Shown in pieces: positions 8,523 to 20,400 of a DNA stretch of 50,400 nt; within the stretch, counting starts at the first letter, position 1; each line of letters opens with the position of its first letter. The notes below the pieces were generated by a model that saw only the letters and a list, made by a program, of their open reading frames with translations, was not told where the DNA came from and did not search any database. A program made the translations under genes and the position numbers. The DNA comes from Allosphingosinicella sp. (GTDB lineage: Bacteria > Pseudomonadota > Alphaproteobacteria > Sphingomonadales > Sphingomonadaceae): positions 1,434 through 51,833 of the forward strand of contig JAUJOJ010000021.1 of NCBI GenBank assembly GCA_030447665.1, read 5' to 3'.

Positions 8523-8642
8523 CTCGACAAGGAGCCTAACCCGAATAGGGTTAAGATGCGACTGTCAAGCCTGTTTGGCGATCGCGCACGTTCGCGTGTC
8601 GGACAGGTGTGTGCGTCAGGCCACGAAAGGTTAACGGAATTC

Positions 8643-9296
8643 TCAGGCGATCGTCTGCCCGGTCTTGGCCCAATCGGCCGCGAAGCCTTCGAGGCCGCGG
8701 TCGGTGAGCGGGTGCTTGACCAGCTGCCGGATCACGGCCGGCGGCGCGGTGATCACGTCCGCGCCGATCTTGGCCGATTGGAGCACGTGCACCGGATGGC
8801 GGATGCTGGCGACCAGGATCTGCGTCTCGAAATCGTAATTGTCGTAGATGAGCCGGATGTCGGATATGATCTCCATGCCGTCGAAGCCGATATCGTCGTG
8901 CCGGCCGACGAAGGGCGAGATGAACGTCGCGCCCGCCTTGGCCGCGAGCAGCGCCTGGTTGGCGGTGAAGCAGAGCGTGACGTTCACCATCGCGCCCTCG
9001 CTCGTCAGCGCCTTGCAGGTCTTGAGGCCGTCGATGGTGAGCGGCACCTTGATCGCGACATTCTCGGCGATCTTCCGCAGGATCTCGGCCTCGCGCATCA
9101 TTTCGGCATGATCGGTCGCGACCACCTCGGCGGAGACCGGGCCGCTGACCACCCGGCAGATGTCGGCGACCACCTCGAGGAAGTGCCCGCCAGATTTGTG
9201 GATCAGCGACGGGTTGGTGGTCACCCCGTCGAGCAGCCCCGTTTCGGCAAGCTCTCGAATGTCTTCGATATTCGCGGTGTCGACGAAGAATTTCAT
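8643..9296 (-). CDS. fsa: Fructose-6-phosphate aldolase / transaldolase (small type)
   Basis: This 217-aa TIM-barrel enzyme is of the short transaldolase/FSA type, which transfers or cleaves dihydroxyacetone units from sugar phosphates. The N-terminus [16 protein letters not shown] and GVTTNPSLI (residues 24-32) are family hallmarks. Lys83 in NVAIKVPLT is the Schiff-base lysine. [12 protein letters not shown] and the closing [15 protein letters not shown] are also typical. Family members of this length are usually annotated as transaldolase in alphaproteobacteria and as FSA in enterics, and sequence alone does not settle which activity dominates. The start at 9296 is the only one consistent with family N-termini. 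It is divergent from the M20 peptidase gene. Confidence 0.93.
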   Translation of the reverse strand: MKFFVDTANIEDIRELAETGLLDGVTTNPSLIHKSGGHFLEVVADICRVVSGPVSAEVVATDHAEMMREAEILRKIAENVAIKVPLTIDGLKTCKALTSEGAMVNVTLCFTANQALLAAKAGATFISPFVGRHDDIGFDGMEIISDIRLIYDNYDFETQILVASIRHPVHVLQSAKIGADVITAPPAVIRQLVKHPLTDRGLEGFAADWAKTGQTIA

Positions 9297-9371
9297 GTGA
9301 TCGAGTCCTTGCGAAGCGGGTTGCCCGGCGCTTAGCCTGCTCGCTGCCGGATGGGCAATGAAAGGCCGACA

Positions 9372-10874
9372 ATGATGCGACGGTGGATGACGATGCTCGC
9401 TCTGGCTTGGGCCGCACCCGTCGCGGCGAGCCCGCAAAGCTGGGTCGAACAAAATCGGCACGCAATCCTCCGCGAATATGTCGATCTGCTCGCCCTTCCC
9501 AATGTGGCGACCAATCTTGCCGACATCCGGCGCAACGCGGAGCATATCTCGGCGATGATGGCGCGCCGCGGCCTCTCGCCCCGGCTTCTGGAAAGCGGGG
9601 ACGGCAAGGCGCCGCCGCTCATCTACGGCGAGTGGCGCGTGCCGGGGGCGAAGCGGACGCTGATCCTCTATGCGCATTATGACGGCCAGCCGGTCACGCC
9701 CGAACAGTGGAAGGTGACGGAGCCGTTCAAGCCCGTCTTTCTCTCGGGCCGCCACGACAAGGGCGGCAAGCCCCTGCCCTTCCCCGCCGCCGGCCAGCCG
9801 ATCGATCCCGATTGGCGGGTCTACGGCCGGGCCGCCTCGGACGACAAAGCAGGCGTGATGGCAATCCTCGCCGCGGTGGATGCGCTCAAGGCCGAGAAGC
9901 GCCGACCCGCCTTCAACCTCAAGATCGTCTTCGAAGGCGAAGAGGAAGCAGGTTCGCCCAATCTCACGGGGCTCCTCCGCCGCCACAAGGAGACGCTCGC
10001 TTCGGACGGCTGGATCATCGTCGACGGTCCGGCCCACCAGACGGGGCCGACGCAATTGACGCTCGGCGTGCGCGGCGACGTCAATGCCGAGCTTATTGTC
10101 TACGGCCCGGTCCGCCCGCTCCACAGCGGCCATTATGGCAATTGGGCGCCCAATCCCGGCATGATGCTGTCCGAGCTGCTCGCCTCGATGAAGGACGAGA
10201 CGGGACGCGTCACCATCGCCGGCTTCTACGACGATGTCGTGCCGCTGTCGGAAGCGGAGCGCGCCGCCATCGCCGCCGTCCCTGCGCCCGACGCCGCGCT
10301 TCGGCGGGAACTCGGCCTCGGCTGGGCCGAAGGCGGCGGTGCGACACTCACCGAACTCATCCAGCTCCCCTCGTTGAACATCAACGGCCTGCGCAGCGCC
10401 GATGTCGGCGAGCGATCCCGCAACGTCATCCCCACCGCCGCGACGGCCGCGCTCGATCTCAGGCTCGTCCTCGGCAACGACCCCGCACGCCAGGTCGAGA
10501 AGCTGCGACAGCATATCCGCGCGCAAGGCTATGAACTGTTCGACCGCGAGCCGACGATGGAGGAGCGGCTCCGCTTTCCCAAGGTTGCCATGCTCACGAG
10601 CGAAACCGGCTATCCGGCCGAGCGCACGAAGCTCGAGCACCCGCTGGTGCGCGATCTCACCGCCGCGCTTCGCAAGAACGGTCCGCTCGTCGTGCTGCCG
10701 AGCCTCGGCGGCAGCCTGCCGCTTTACCTGATCCGTCAGGAGCTTGGCGCGCCTACGCTCGTCACCGGCTTCTGGAACCACGACAACAACCAGCATGCGG
10801 AGGACGAGAACCTGCGTCTCCAGAACCTCTGGACCGCCATCTCGGCGCTCGCGGCCGTGATGACGATGAAGTGA
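9372..10874 (+). CDS. M20 family metallopeptidase, exported
   Basis: This is a dinuclear-zinc peptidase or deacylase of the M20 family with a signal peptide ([19 protein letters not shown]), so it probably acts in the periplasm on small peptides. Metal ligands are visible in order: His and Asp of YAHYDGQP, Asp of RAASDDKAG, the catalytic and ligand Glu pair of [10 protein letters not shown], Asp in IIVDGP, and His in the C-terminal [13 protein letters not shown]. The dimerisation (lid) domain lies between, around [15 protein letters not shown] 9372 was chosen because it gives a proper signal peptide and has AAAGG upstream; the ATG at 9351 adds seven residues. The full length of 500 aa is usual, and the gene converges on an amidohydrolase. 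Confidence 0.93.
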   Translation: MMRRWMTMLALAWAAPVAASPQSWVEQNRHAILREYVDLLALPNVATNLADIRRNAEHISAMMARRGLSPRLLESGDGKAPPLIYGEWRVPGAKRTLILYAHYDGQPVTPEQWKVTEPFKPVFLSGRHDKGGKPLPFPAAGQPIDPDWRVYGRAASDDKAGVMAILAAVDALKAEKRRPAFNLKIVFEGEEEAGSPNLTGLLRRHKETLASDGWIIVDGPAHQTGPTQLTLGVRGDVNAELIVYGPVRPLHSGHYGNWAPNPGMMLSELLASMKDETGRVTIAGFYDDVVPLSEAERAAIAAVPAPDAALRRELGLGWAEGGGATLTELIQLPSLNINGLRSADVGERSRNVIPTAATAALDLRLVLGNDPARQVEKLRQHIRAQGYELFDREPTMEERLRFPKVAMLTSETGYPAERTKLEHPLVRDLTAALRKNGPLVVLPSLGGSLPLYLIRQELGAPTLVTGFWNHDNNQHAEDENLRLQNLWTAISALAAVMTMK

Positions 10875-10901
10875 ACCCGGCTGTAGCGAGCTGCTGGAGC
10901 C

Positions 10902-12157
10902 TCAGCGCTCCCGCACGATCTCGCCGTTCTTCATCACCAGCCTGACTGCCCGAACGGCGGAAAGATCGGCGGTGGGATCGCCCTCGACCGCGACGAGGTC
11001 TGCGAGATGGCCCGGCTTCACGGCGCCCAGCCTGTCGGAGAGGCGGAAAAGGCGCGCATTGCCGGACGTCGCGGCGATCAGCACGTCCGCGGGCCGCATG
11101 CCATAGGCGGCCATCAGCTCCATCTCGCGCGCATTGTCGCCATGGGCGTAAACGCCCACGTCGCCGCCCATGCACATCGGCACCCTCGCCGCGAGCGCCG
11201 CCGCGAAGCTCGTCCGCTTCTCGGTCACGGCGGCCGGTTCGGGAGCCTGGCCGTTCCAGCCGCGATAGCGGGAGATCGAGTCGGTCGCAGCAAGGGTCGG
11301 ACACAATGCGACATTGCGCTCCCGCATCAGCCGGAAGATTTCGGGCGTGCCGCCGTTGCCATGCTCGATCGTGTCCGCGCCCGCCATTACTGCCCGCCGC
11401 ATGCCTTCGGGCGTGCTGGCGTGCACCGACACCGTGCGGCCGGCGGCGTGCGCCGCTTCGACAACCGCGCGCAATTCCGCCTCCGTGTAGGTCGGCCGGC
11501 TTTCTTCGCCCGCTCGCCAGCGATAGTCGCCATAGAGCTTCACCACGTCCGCGCCGGCACCCATCTGCCGCCGCGCCGCACTGACCAGGTCCGGCCCGTC
11601 CGCCTCCTCGGCGCCTTTGGCGGCAAACAAGGGATCGGCGCTCTTCGGGCCGTAACTGCCGGTCGCAACCAGCGCGCGGGTGGCAATCTGCATGCGGGGG
11701 CCGGGAATGAGGCCCTGCTCGATCGCCTGCTTCAATCCGACATCGGCATAGCCGGCGCCTTCCGTGCCCAGATCCCGCACCGTGGTGAAGCCGGCCATCA
11801 AGGTCGCACGCGCATGGTTCACCGCGCGCGCGGTGCGGAGCGATTCCGGCTCCTTCAGCACCTGATCGTCCCAGCTCGTCTCGTTATAAGGGTGGAGGAA
11901 GAGGTGCGAGTGCCCTCGATCATGCCCGGCATGAGCGTGGTGTTCGGCAGTTCGATTACGCGGGCGCCGGCCGGGACGGCGAGGTTCGGGCCCGCCGCCT
12001 CGATCCTGTCGCCGCGTACCAGCACCGTCCAGCCGGCATGCGGCCGCGGATCGACTCCGTCGAACACGCGTGCCGGGCGAAGAAGAATCGGCGCCGGCTG
12101 CTGGGCTGCAGAAGGCGCAGCCATGAGGATCACGAGGAAGAACAGGAGAAACCGCAT
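10902..12157 (-). pseudogene. Exported amidohydrolase (imidazolonepropionase-like), frameshifted
   Basis: This metal-dependent hydrolase of the amidohydrolase superfamily starts with a signal peptide (MRFLLFFLVILMAAPSAA, start 12157). The urease-like beta-sandwich segment ARVFDGVDPRPHAGWTVLV leads into LPNTTLMPGMIEG. There the frame is lost at about 11910-11915. Adding one base restores the metal motif as GHSHLFLHPYNETSW. The rest is intact in the other frame, with AGADVVKLYGDYRW, the metal His in TVSVHAS, ADTIEHG and the metal Asp in MCMGGDVGVYAHGDNA. One missing C in a run explains the break, so a sequence error is likely. The gene is of the same family as the one at 49386. The substrate is unknown; many relatives act on dipeptides or related amides. 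Confidence 0.82.
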
Positions 12158-12406
12158 ATGCACCGCCGAAAGGATTGAGCGGCCACGATAGCAGCTCGAT
12201 CCATCGGCGGCAGCGGCGAAGTTCAAGAGCCCGCCGGAGAAGGCGGCAGGCAAGGGGTGGCCTCAGGCCTTCCCGCGCTCCCGCTGATCGACGAAGAGGG
12301 GAGACCCGGCAAAATCCGTAACATTGAAAAGCCGAAGCAGCGACATCGTTTCGATGCCGGAGCGTTCGCGCCCCGTGGCGCGTATCCTCCCTGGAAGGAG
12401 GCCTGC

Positions 12407-12649
12407 ATGACGGATTTGAGCCAGGAGGAGCGGGACGCGCTGTCCAAGGACAAGTTTGCATTTCCAACGCAGCGGAAGGCACCGATCGAGGACGCAGCGC
12501 ATGTGCGAGCGGCCATTGCCCGCTTCAATCAGGTGCAGGGCGTCACCGACAAGGAGCGTGACGAGGCTTGGGAGCGCATCCTGAAAGCAGCCAAGAAATT
12601 CGACGTGGAGGTCAATGAGAAGAGCTGGCGCGAGATCGGCCGCGGCTGA
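12407..12649 (+). CDS. Small conserved hypothetical protein (80 aa)
   Basis: This 80-aa, highly charged, probably helical protein begins MTDLSQEERDALSKDKFAFP and contains ERDEAWERILKAAKKFDVEVNE. Similar small proteins annotated DUF6582 are known to me from proteobacteria, but I cannot confirm the family here. The start is well defined: an almost perfect Shine-Dalgarno sequence AAGGAGG ends six bases before the ATG. There is no signal peptide or membrane segment. It lies alone between two minus-strand genes and is convergent with rnr. No function can be given. Confidence 0.8.
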   Translation: MTDLSQEERDALSKDKFAFPTQRKAPIEDAAHVRAAIARFNQVQGVTDKERDEAWERILKAAKKFDVEVNEKSWREIGRG

Positions 12650-12675
12650 ACGCGCTTATCCATATATAAGACGGC

Positions 12676-15010
12676 TCAGCGTTTCCCGCCCTTGTGACGG
12701 ATGTTCGACGGGCGGCCGCGCTTGCCCTGCACCCTGCCCCGCTTCTCCTCGTTCCTTCTGCCGTCCCTGCGGATGCCGCGGCGCTGCGGGGCTGCCGCCG
12801 GCGCGTCGGGAAGCTCGAAGCGGAGACCGCCGGACACCGGTTCGCCTCGGCCAGCCGGAGCTTCAGGCGCTGCCCCGGCGCAAAGGTCAGCTGGGTTTCC
12901 TCGCCGACCAGGGTCTGGCTCGCCTCGTCATAGCGGAAATATTCGGTGCCGAGGGTGGAGACCGGCACCAGTCCGTCGCCGCCCAGGCCCAGCACCGTCG
13001 CGAAGAAGCCGAACGGCTGCACGCCGGTGATGCGGCAGTCGACCAGCTCGCCCACCCGCTCGGCCAGGAACGCGGCGACATAGCGGTCGATCGTCTCGCG
13101 CTCCGCCTCCATCGCCCGGCGTTCGAACTGGCTGATGCTCTCACCGATAATGTCCATCGCCTCGGCTTCGCCGTCGGCGAGGCCGCCCTCGCCGAGCCCG
13201 TAGCTGCGCACCAGCGAACGGTGGACGAGGAGATCGGCGTAGCGGCGGATGGGGCTGGTGAAGTGGGCGTAGGAGCCGAGCGCAAGGCCGAAATGGCCGT
13301 GATTCTCGGGGCCGTAATAAGCCTGGGTCTGGGTGCGGAGGATCTGCTCCATGATCTCGGGCTTGTGATCCGCCTCCCCCACTTGTGCGATGATGCGGTT
13401 GAAGGTGGACGGCCGGATCACCTGGCCGAGAGCGAAGGGAATGTCGAAGGTCTCGAGATAGTCCTTCAACGCCGCCAGCTTCTCGCGGCTCGGCGGCTCA
13501 TGGTCGCGGTACATGACGGGCGCCTTCTTCGCTTCCAGCGCCTTGGCGGCGGCAACGTTGGCGGCGATCATATAATCTTCGATGAGCTTGTGCGCGTCGA
13601 GCCGCTCGCGCGGGGCGACGGAGAGGATCCGCCCCTTCTCGTCCAGCATCACGCGCCGCTCGGGAAGGTCGAGATCGAGCGGCTCGCGTTTTTCCCGGGC
13701 CCGGTAGAGCGCGTTCCAGCAGTCCCAGAGCGGCTTCAGCGTGCCCTCGACGATCTCGCGCGCGACCGGAGGCTCGCCCGCGTCGATTTCAGGCATCGAG
13801 CAAGCCGGTGAGGCGACTTCGATCGGCGCCCCTCGATCGCGCCCCGGCGAACGGACATTGTATTCGTCGATCGCCGCCTGGGCATCTTCATAAGCGATGT
13901 TGGCCGCGATCCGAACGCGGGCACGGGTGAAGCGCCAGCTTTTCAGCTGCCCGTCCTTCGAAACCTGGAGGTGGCAGACAAGCGCGGCGCGATCCTCCCC
14001 CTCCTTGAGGGAGCAGACATGGGCCGAAAGCGTCTCCGGCAGCATCGGCACGACGCGGTCCGGAAAATATACGCTGTTGCCGCGCTTCCGCGCCTCCTTG
14101 TCGATCGCCGACCCGGGACGGACGTAGAAGCTCACGTCGGCAATGGCGACGATCGCCTTCCAGCCGCCGGCATTGGCCGGATCCTCGTCCGCCGTCGCCC
14201 ATACCGCGTCGTCATGGTCGCGGGCGTCGGCGAGGATCGATGGCGACGATGGGGATGTGCGTCAGATCCTCGCGCGGGCCGAGATCGAGCGTGGAGACGC
14301 GTTCGGCCTCCTCCAGCACCCGGTCCGTAAATTCGTGCGGGATGCCATGCTTGTGGATGGCGATCAGGCTGAAGCTGCGCGGTGCGAAGGGATCGCCGAG
14401 CACCTCCGACACACGGGCGCTGAGGCGCGGCGGGCGGCCGGTCTTCTCGGCGAGAACGAGATCGCCCACTTCCGCATTGCCGACGTCTGAGATGGGAAGC
14501 TCACGCCGCTCCTTCTTCTCGACCGGGCGCAGCCAGAGATTTTCGCCTTCCTTGTGGACGACACCCAAGACAAGCTCGCTCCCCTTGAGCAGCTTCTTCA
14601 TCGGATGTGCAATGATGCCGTTGCCCTTGGTTTCGGTGCGGGCGAGGATGCGATCGCCGACCGCCAAAGCCGATCTGCGGCCCTTTTCCTGCAGCCTCAC
14701 CCGCGGCTCCGGCCCGTCCGCTTCCCAGCGCTCCGGCACCGCCCAGGCATTGCCGCCGTCGTCGACATCGACCACGCGGAGCACCGTCACCTTGGGTACG
14801 CCGCCCATCTTGTGAAGGCGCGGCCGGGGGCGCTGTCGATCAGGCCTTCGTCGCCCATGTCGCGGAGCAGCGACTTCAGCGCGATCTTGTCGTTGCCGGA
14901 AAGGCCGAACGCCTTTGCGATCTCCCGCTTCCCGCCGGCTGGTCCGAGCCTTCGATGAACTCGATTATCTGTTCGCGGCTCGGAAGCCCGCTGCTTTGTT
15001 GTCTTGCCAT
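12676..15010 (-). pseudogene. rnr: Ribonuclease R, interrupted by at least four indels
   Basis: RNase R is the processive 3'-5' exoribonuclease of the RNB family that degrades structured RNA. The order of domains is N-terminal helix-turn-helix (GKREIAKAFGLSGNDKIALK), cold-shock domain, RNB catalytic domain (ARDHDDAVWA, YADLLVHRSLVRSYG), S1 domain (CRITGVQPFGFFATVLGLGGDG) and a basic tail. The start at 15010 (MARQQSSGLPSREQIIEFIE) has GGAG upstream. As sequenced the frame breaks at about 14945, 14815, 14233 and 12838. Each break is repaired by one base, three of them deletions, and between breaks the protein is well conserved. The net length of about 778 aa fits the family. Four independent single-base lesions with intact sequence between them point to sequencing error rather than to a dead gene. 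Confidence 0.88.
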
Positions 15011-15046
15011 TCACTCCATCTCGGGGCTCGTGCCGCCGAGAACAAG

Positions 15047-16406
15047 CTATTGCCTGTTTTGCCGGCGGCGGCGTGTAGGGCCGGAACGCACCGCCCGGCA
15101 CTGCGGATGCAACCGGCGATTCATAGCCGTTCTCCGCCACGGCCGAGACGCCGAACACAAAATCGTCGACGCGGACGCCCCCTCAGGATGTGGCCCGCGG
15201 CATTTCCCGGCACGCGAACACTATGCTCCCAATCGGACGCGTTGGTCGGGCGCCAGCGCACGATATAGGCTGCCGCGCCCTTACCGGCTCCCATTTCAAA
15301 CTGGTGTCGGTCGACACCGCACCTTCGACCTGGGGAGCGGGAACAGGGGCGTGCGGGCAAGCGCCGCAAGCGCGGCGACGTTGAGCTGCGTCACCTTGCG
15401 CAGATAGGGGAAGTCCATCTTGTCGACGGTATCGCCATATTCGATCCCGTTCTCGACCCTGAGATCCTGGTGCTGGTGATTGTAGTTCTCGACCGCCACC
15501 GTGAAGCGGACGGCAGGATAGCCCGCGTTCAGCATCTCGGTATGATCGCCGCCCCGGCCGAAGCGGTCGTTGCGCCAGATCTGGCGCACGTCGAGACCAA
15601 GGCTGAGATCCTCGGCAAGATCGGCGACGTAGCGGGAGAGGTTCCGCGACGGGCTGTCGTTCTCGCCGCCGAGGCTCCTCTGGCGGGCGGCGAGATCCTC
15701 GCGGCCCTGCCATCGCGGACCTTCGGAAAAGACTCGGACATGCGCAGCATCGCAATATCCGTCGGAGCCGCAGCTGTTGCCGATGATGTCGTTGTTGAGA
15801 TTGGCGATCACGTCCCAGCCCTGCGCCCGCGCGTAATCGGCCATGATCTTGCCGCCGAGCAGCCCTGCTCCTCCCCCGACAAGGCGGCATAGACGATCGT
15901 GTTCGGGAATTTGTGCCGGGAAAGAACGCGCGCCGCTTCGATCACCGCAGCGGTGCCGGAGCCGTCGTCATTGGCCCCGGCGCGTCCTTGGTCGCATCCA
16001 TCACGTCGCTGACGCGGCTGTCGATATGGCCGGAAATGATGACGACGCGGTTTGGATCGGTCGTACCGCGCTGGATGGCGAAGACGTTGGTCACCTTGGT
16101 GGGGGTCGGCACGCGCCGGCCGGTCACCACGTCAGAAGGCGTGGCGATCGTCAGGCATCCGCCGCAAGCACGCGAATAGCGGCGGAATTCCGCCTCCGTC
16201 CAACGGAGCGACGCGCCGATGCCGCGCCGGGGATCGGTTTGCGACGAGAGGGTGTGGCGTGTTCCGAAGCTGACGAGACGCTCCACGATCGCGCGCAGGC
16301 TCTGCGCCTGCACATTCTCGGCGATGGCGTCGGGGGTCGGCGCGGCGGCGGGCTTGGCCGCGATGATTGCGGGGAGGGCGGCGAGGAGGAAGATCAGCTT
16401 TTTCAT
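15047..16406 (-). pseudogene. Exported M28 family metallopeptidase, multiply frameshifted
   Basis: This is a zinc aminopeptidase of the M28 family with a signal peptide (MKKLIFLLAALPAIIAA, start 16406). Metal-binding blocks are recognisable: VIISGHIDS, then ANDDGSGTAAVIEAAR after a frameshift, then the Glu pair of LSGEEQGLLG after another, then NLNNDIIGN and RGGDHTEM with the last His. A C-terminal fibronectin-like domain (STDTSLKWEPV, AAYIVRWRPTNASDWEHSV) follows in further frames. Breaks are near 15977, 15862, 15346, 15282 and 15180. Four are missing bases and one is an extra C, and most fall in G/C runs. The exact stop is uncertain: 15047 assumes one more shift close to the end. The pieces between breaks are intact, so the true gene is probably functional. 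Confidence 0.8.
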
Positions 16407-16560
16407 GGCTCTGGCCTCTGAACCTCGGCGGACCGTTGCGCAAGCAAGCCACGCGCAAGTTGTTCGAAATTGCTTTTTTCGTCCGGAATCGGACGGTGCT
16501 TTACAGCCTTCCGGCGGTTTGCAAGACCTGTCCCGCTCGACATGAGCTGGGGGGATTCGA

Positions 16561-17439
16561 ATGCTCGAACTGAACGACGTCAGCCATGTCTACGCCAATG
16601 GCACGCGCGCGCTCGACCATGTGACGCTCAGCATTCCCCGCGGCATGTACGGCCTCTTGGGGCCCAACGGCGCGGGCAAGTCGACTTTGATGCGCACGGT
16701 GGCGACGCTCCAGACCCCGACCGAGGGCAGCATCCGCTTCGGCGATATCGACATCATCGCCGAGCCGGAGCGGCTGCGGCGGACGCTCGGCTACCTCCCC
16801 CAGGATTTTGGGGTTTATCCCCGCGTCTCGGCTTACGACATGCTCGACCATATGGCGGTGCTGAAAGGCATCGCATCGGCGAGCGACCGCAAGCAGACCG
16901 TCGAGACCCTGCTCCAGCAGGTCAATCTCTGGAACGTCCGCAAGAAGGCGCTGGCTGGCTTTTCGGGCGGCATGCGGCAGCGCTTCGGCATCGCCCAGGC
17001 GCTGATCGGCAACCCCGAGCTGATCATCGTCGACGAGCCCACCGCCGGCCTCGACCCCGAGGAGCGCAACCGGTTCCTCAACCTCCTCGCCGAGATCGGC
17101 GAGAACGTGGTGGTCATCCTTTCCACCCATATCGTCGAGGACGTCTCCGATCTTTGCCCGCGCATGGCAGTGCTCGCGGGCGGCCGCATCCAGCTCGAAG
17201 GCGCCCCGCTCGAGCTTATCCAAAGCACGCGGAGCCGAATCTGGATGAAGCTCATCGAGCGGGCCGAGCTCGACAGCTACCGCGAGCGTTACGAGGTGAT
17301 CTCGACCCGCTTGTTCTCCGGCCGGACGGTAGTGCACGTCCTTTCGGACAGCGATCCGGGCAACGGCTTCACCTTGGTCGAAGGCGGCCTCGAGGACGTC
17401 TATTTCTCGACCCTGGCGCAATCGCGCCGCGCGGCCTGA
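16561..17439 (+). CDS. ABC transporter ATP-binding protein
   Basis: This 292-aa ATPase is the cytoplasmic motor of an ABC system whose membrane part is the next gene. It contains Walker A GPNGAGKST (residues 34-42), the ABC signature FSGGM near residues 134-138, and Walker B LIIVDEPTAGLD near 154-165. The switch His lies in VILSTHIVED. The C-terminal extension (LFSGRTVVHVLSDSD) resembles ABC-2-type exporter ATPases. The start MLELNDVSHVYANG follows a purine-rich ribosome binding site (TGGGGGGATTCGA). The spacer to the permease is only 10 bases, so they form an operon. The substrate is unknown. Confidence 0.93.
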   Translation: MLELNDVSHVYANGTRALDHVTLSIPRGMYGLLGPNGAGKSTLMRTVATLQTPTEGSIRFGDIDIIAEPERLRRTLGYLPQDFGVYPRVSAYDMLDHMAVLKGIASASDRKQTVETLLQQVNLWNVRKKALAGFSGGMRQRFGIAQALIGNPELIIVDEPTAGLDPEERNRFLNLLAEIGENVVVILSTHIVEDVSDLCPRMAVLAGGRIQLEGAPLELIQSTRSRIWMKLIERAELDSYRERYEVISTRLFSGRTVVHVLSDSDPGNGFTLVEGGLEDVYFSTLAQSRRAA

Positions 17440-17449
17440 GGAAAATTGC

Positions 17450-20400
17450 ATGTTCCTGCAGGTCGCGAAATTCGAATTCGCATACCAGCGCTCCAGCCCC
17501 GTCTTCTGGGTGACTGGGATCATCTTCTTCCTGCTGACCTTTGCCGGAATGACGATCGACCAGATCCAGGTCGGCTCGGGCGGCAACGTTCATGCGAACA
17601 GCCCGTTCGCGATTTCGCAGCAGCATCTGATCTGGACGCTCTTCTTCATGTTCGCCTCGACGGCGTTCGTCGCGAACGTCGTCGTACGCGACGACGAGAC
17701 GCGCTTTGGGCCGATCCTGCGATCCACACGCATCACCAAATTCGACTATCTGATGGGGCGCTTTTCAGGCGCGCTTGCTGCCATAGTGATAGTCTATGCT
17801 GCGGTGCCGCTCGCGATTTTCCTTGGCTCCACAATGCCGTGGCTGGACAAAGAGACGCTGGGGCCGAACCGCATCGGCGATTATCTCTACGCCTTCTTCC
17901 TGCTGGCGTTGCCGACCATCTTCACCATGTCCGCCATTTTCTTCGCGCTCGCCACGGCGACACGGTCGATGATGTGGACCTATATCGGCATCGTCGCCTT
18001 CTTCATCTTCAACACGGTTGCGAGCAGCATTCTGGGCAGGCGGCCCGAGCTCGAAACGGCTATTGCCTATGGGGAGCCTTTCGGCCTCGGTGCCTATAGC
18101 TTGGTGACGAAATATTGGACTTCAGCCGAGCGCAATTCGGCCAATCCCGACTTTGCCGGCGTCTTGCTGTGGAACCGGCTGCTCTGGATCGGCATCGGTA
18201 TCGCATTTTTGGCGCTTGGGCAAAAACTCTATCGCTTCGCCGAACCGGGAATGTCGGCGCGCAGGGAGCGAAAGCAGAAGCGGCAGGAGGCAAAGGCACT
18301 GGCGGACGCGCCTCCCTCGGCTCCCGCCGGAGCGCTGCCGCGGCCGCGTTCGCGGCTGCCGGTGCTGGCGCAGCTGGCCATACGAACCAAGTTCGAGATG
18401 CGGCAGATCTTCAGGAGCCCGGCCTATGTCGTGCTGCTGCTGCTGGCGACCTTGCTGGTGTTCAGCAATCTGTGGTCCGGGAACGAGATTTACGGCACCC
18501 CGTCCCTTCCCCGCACGGTTGCGATCCTTCCGATCCTGACCGGCTCGTTCGGGCTCATCTCGATCATCATCGCCATTTATTATGCGGGCGAGGTCGTTTG
18601 GCGTGAACGCGATCGGAAGATCCACGAGATCATCGATGCCACCCCGATGCCAAGCTGGGTGTATGTGGTTCCAAAGACGCTCGGCGTTGTCCTCGTGCTG
18701 CTGTCGACGGTCGCGATCGGCGCGTTGGTCGCCATTTCCCTGCAGCTCATGCGCGGCTTCACCGATATTTCAATCATGCAATATCTGCTCTGGTTTGTCC
18801 TCCCGATTGGGGTGAACATGACCTTCGTCGCGGTGCTCGCCGTGCTGGTGCAGGTGCTCAGCCCGAACAAATATGCCGGCTGGGGCATCATGGTGCTCTA
18901 CATCGTGATCGACGTCGTGATGGAGACGATCGGCTTCGAGCACCATCTCTACGATTATGGCAGCGCCCCCCTCGCCCCGCTCTCGGACATCAACGGCAGC
19001 GGCGGCTTCATGGCAGTCGGCTGGTGGCTGCGGCTCTATTGGGCCGGCGTGGCGCTCATCATGCTGGTGTTGGGCCACCTGCTCTGGCGACGCGGAACCG
19101 AGCAGCGGCTGAAGCCGAAGCTGAGGCGGTTGCCGAAGCGGCTGGCGGGCCTGCCCGGCGCAATCGCGCTTGGCGGTTTCGTTACCGCGACCGGCGCGGG
19201 CGCGTACATCTACCACAACACCAATGTTCTCAACGAATATCAGACCACGAATGAGCGCGAGCAGTTCCAGGCGGCGTATGAGAAGAAGTATCTCAAGTAC
19301 GAGAAGCTGCCCCAACCGTCGGTGACCGACGTCCAGCTCAAGGTCGATCTGTTCCCGCAGGAGACGCGGGCGGAGATTGCCGGCCGCTATCGACTGCAGA
19401 ACCTGACGCAGACGCCGATCTCCGAGGTCCACATCCGCAATCTGGACGAGACTCTGAAGATCAAGAGCGTCGCCCTGGGAGGCGCGCGGCAGGCGAGCTA
19501 CGACGAGGAATTCAAATACCGTGTCTTCAAGCTTGAGCGCCCGATGATGCCGGGCGAGACGCGCGGCCTCGATTTCCGCGCCCAGCGCTGGCAGCGCGGC
19601 TTCCGCAACAGCGGCTATGACACCCGCCTAGTTCGGAACGGCACCTTCCTTGCCCATCAGCAGCTCGCGCCGGTCATCGGAATGGACAGGAGCATCCTGC
19701 TTCAGGATCGCGCCAAGCGCCGCAAATACGGCCTTCCCGCCGAACTCCGCACTCCCAAGCTCGAAGACCTGTCGGCGACCAACAAGAATTATATCGGCAG
19801 TTGGACAACGGCGGATATCACCGTTTCAACCGGCGCTGATCAGACGCCGATCGCACCGGGCAAGAAGGTTTCCGACGAGACGGGGACGGCCGCCGGGTTG
19901 CTCGCTTCGTATCCGACGCACCAATTCTCAATTTCTTCTCGATCCAGTCGGCGCGCTATGCCGAACGCCACCGCCAGCATGCGGGGTGGACCTTGCCGTC
20001 TATTATCATCCGACGCACGGGCGAAACGTCGACCGGATGCTGAACGCGCTGACCGCCGCGCTCGATTATTATCAGGTGAATTTCGGACCCTATCAATTCG
20101 ACCAGGCCCGGATCATCGAGTTCCCGGGCTATTCGACCTTCGCCCAGGCTTTCGCCAACACGATCCCTTATTCAGAGACCTTCGGGTTCGCGGGAGATTT
20201 CCGGGATCCGGAGAAGATCGACTATGCGACCTATGTCACCGCCCATGAGCTGGCCCACCAATATTGGGGCCACCAGATCGCCGGCGCCGAAATGCAGGGT
20301 GGCACCCTGCTCGTCGAGACCTTGTCGCAATATTCCGCGCTGATGGTGATGAAGAAGCTTTACGGAGAGGATGCGATCCGGCGCTTCCTGAAATTCGAGC

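Noticed and set aside
8538..8554. TAACCC/GGGTTA inverted repeat upstream of the DUF484 gene as an operator
   Set aside because: Only six base pairs, with no known regulator; not enough to list as a site.
9297..10796. Long minus-strand frame continuing upstream of the aldolase
   Set aside because: It is the antisense of the M20 peptidase, whose metal ligands and signal peptide are clear; the aldolase starts at 9296.
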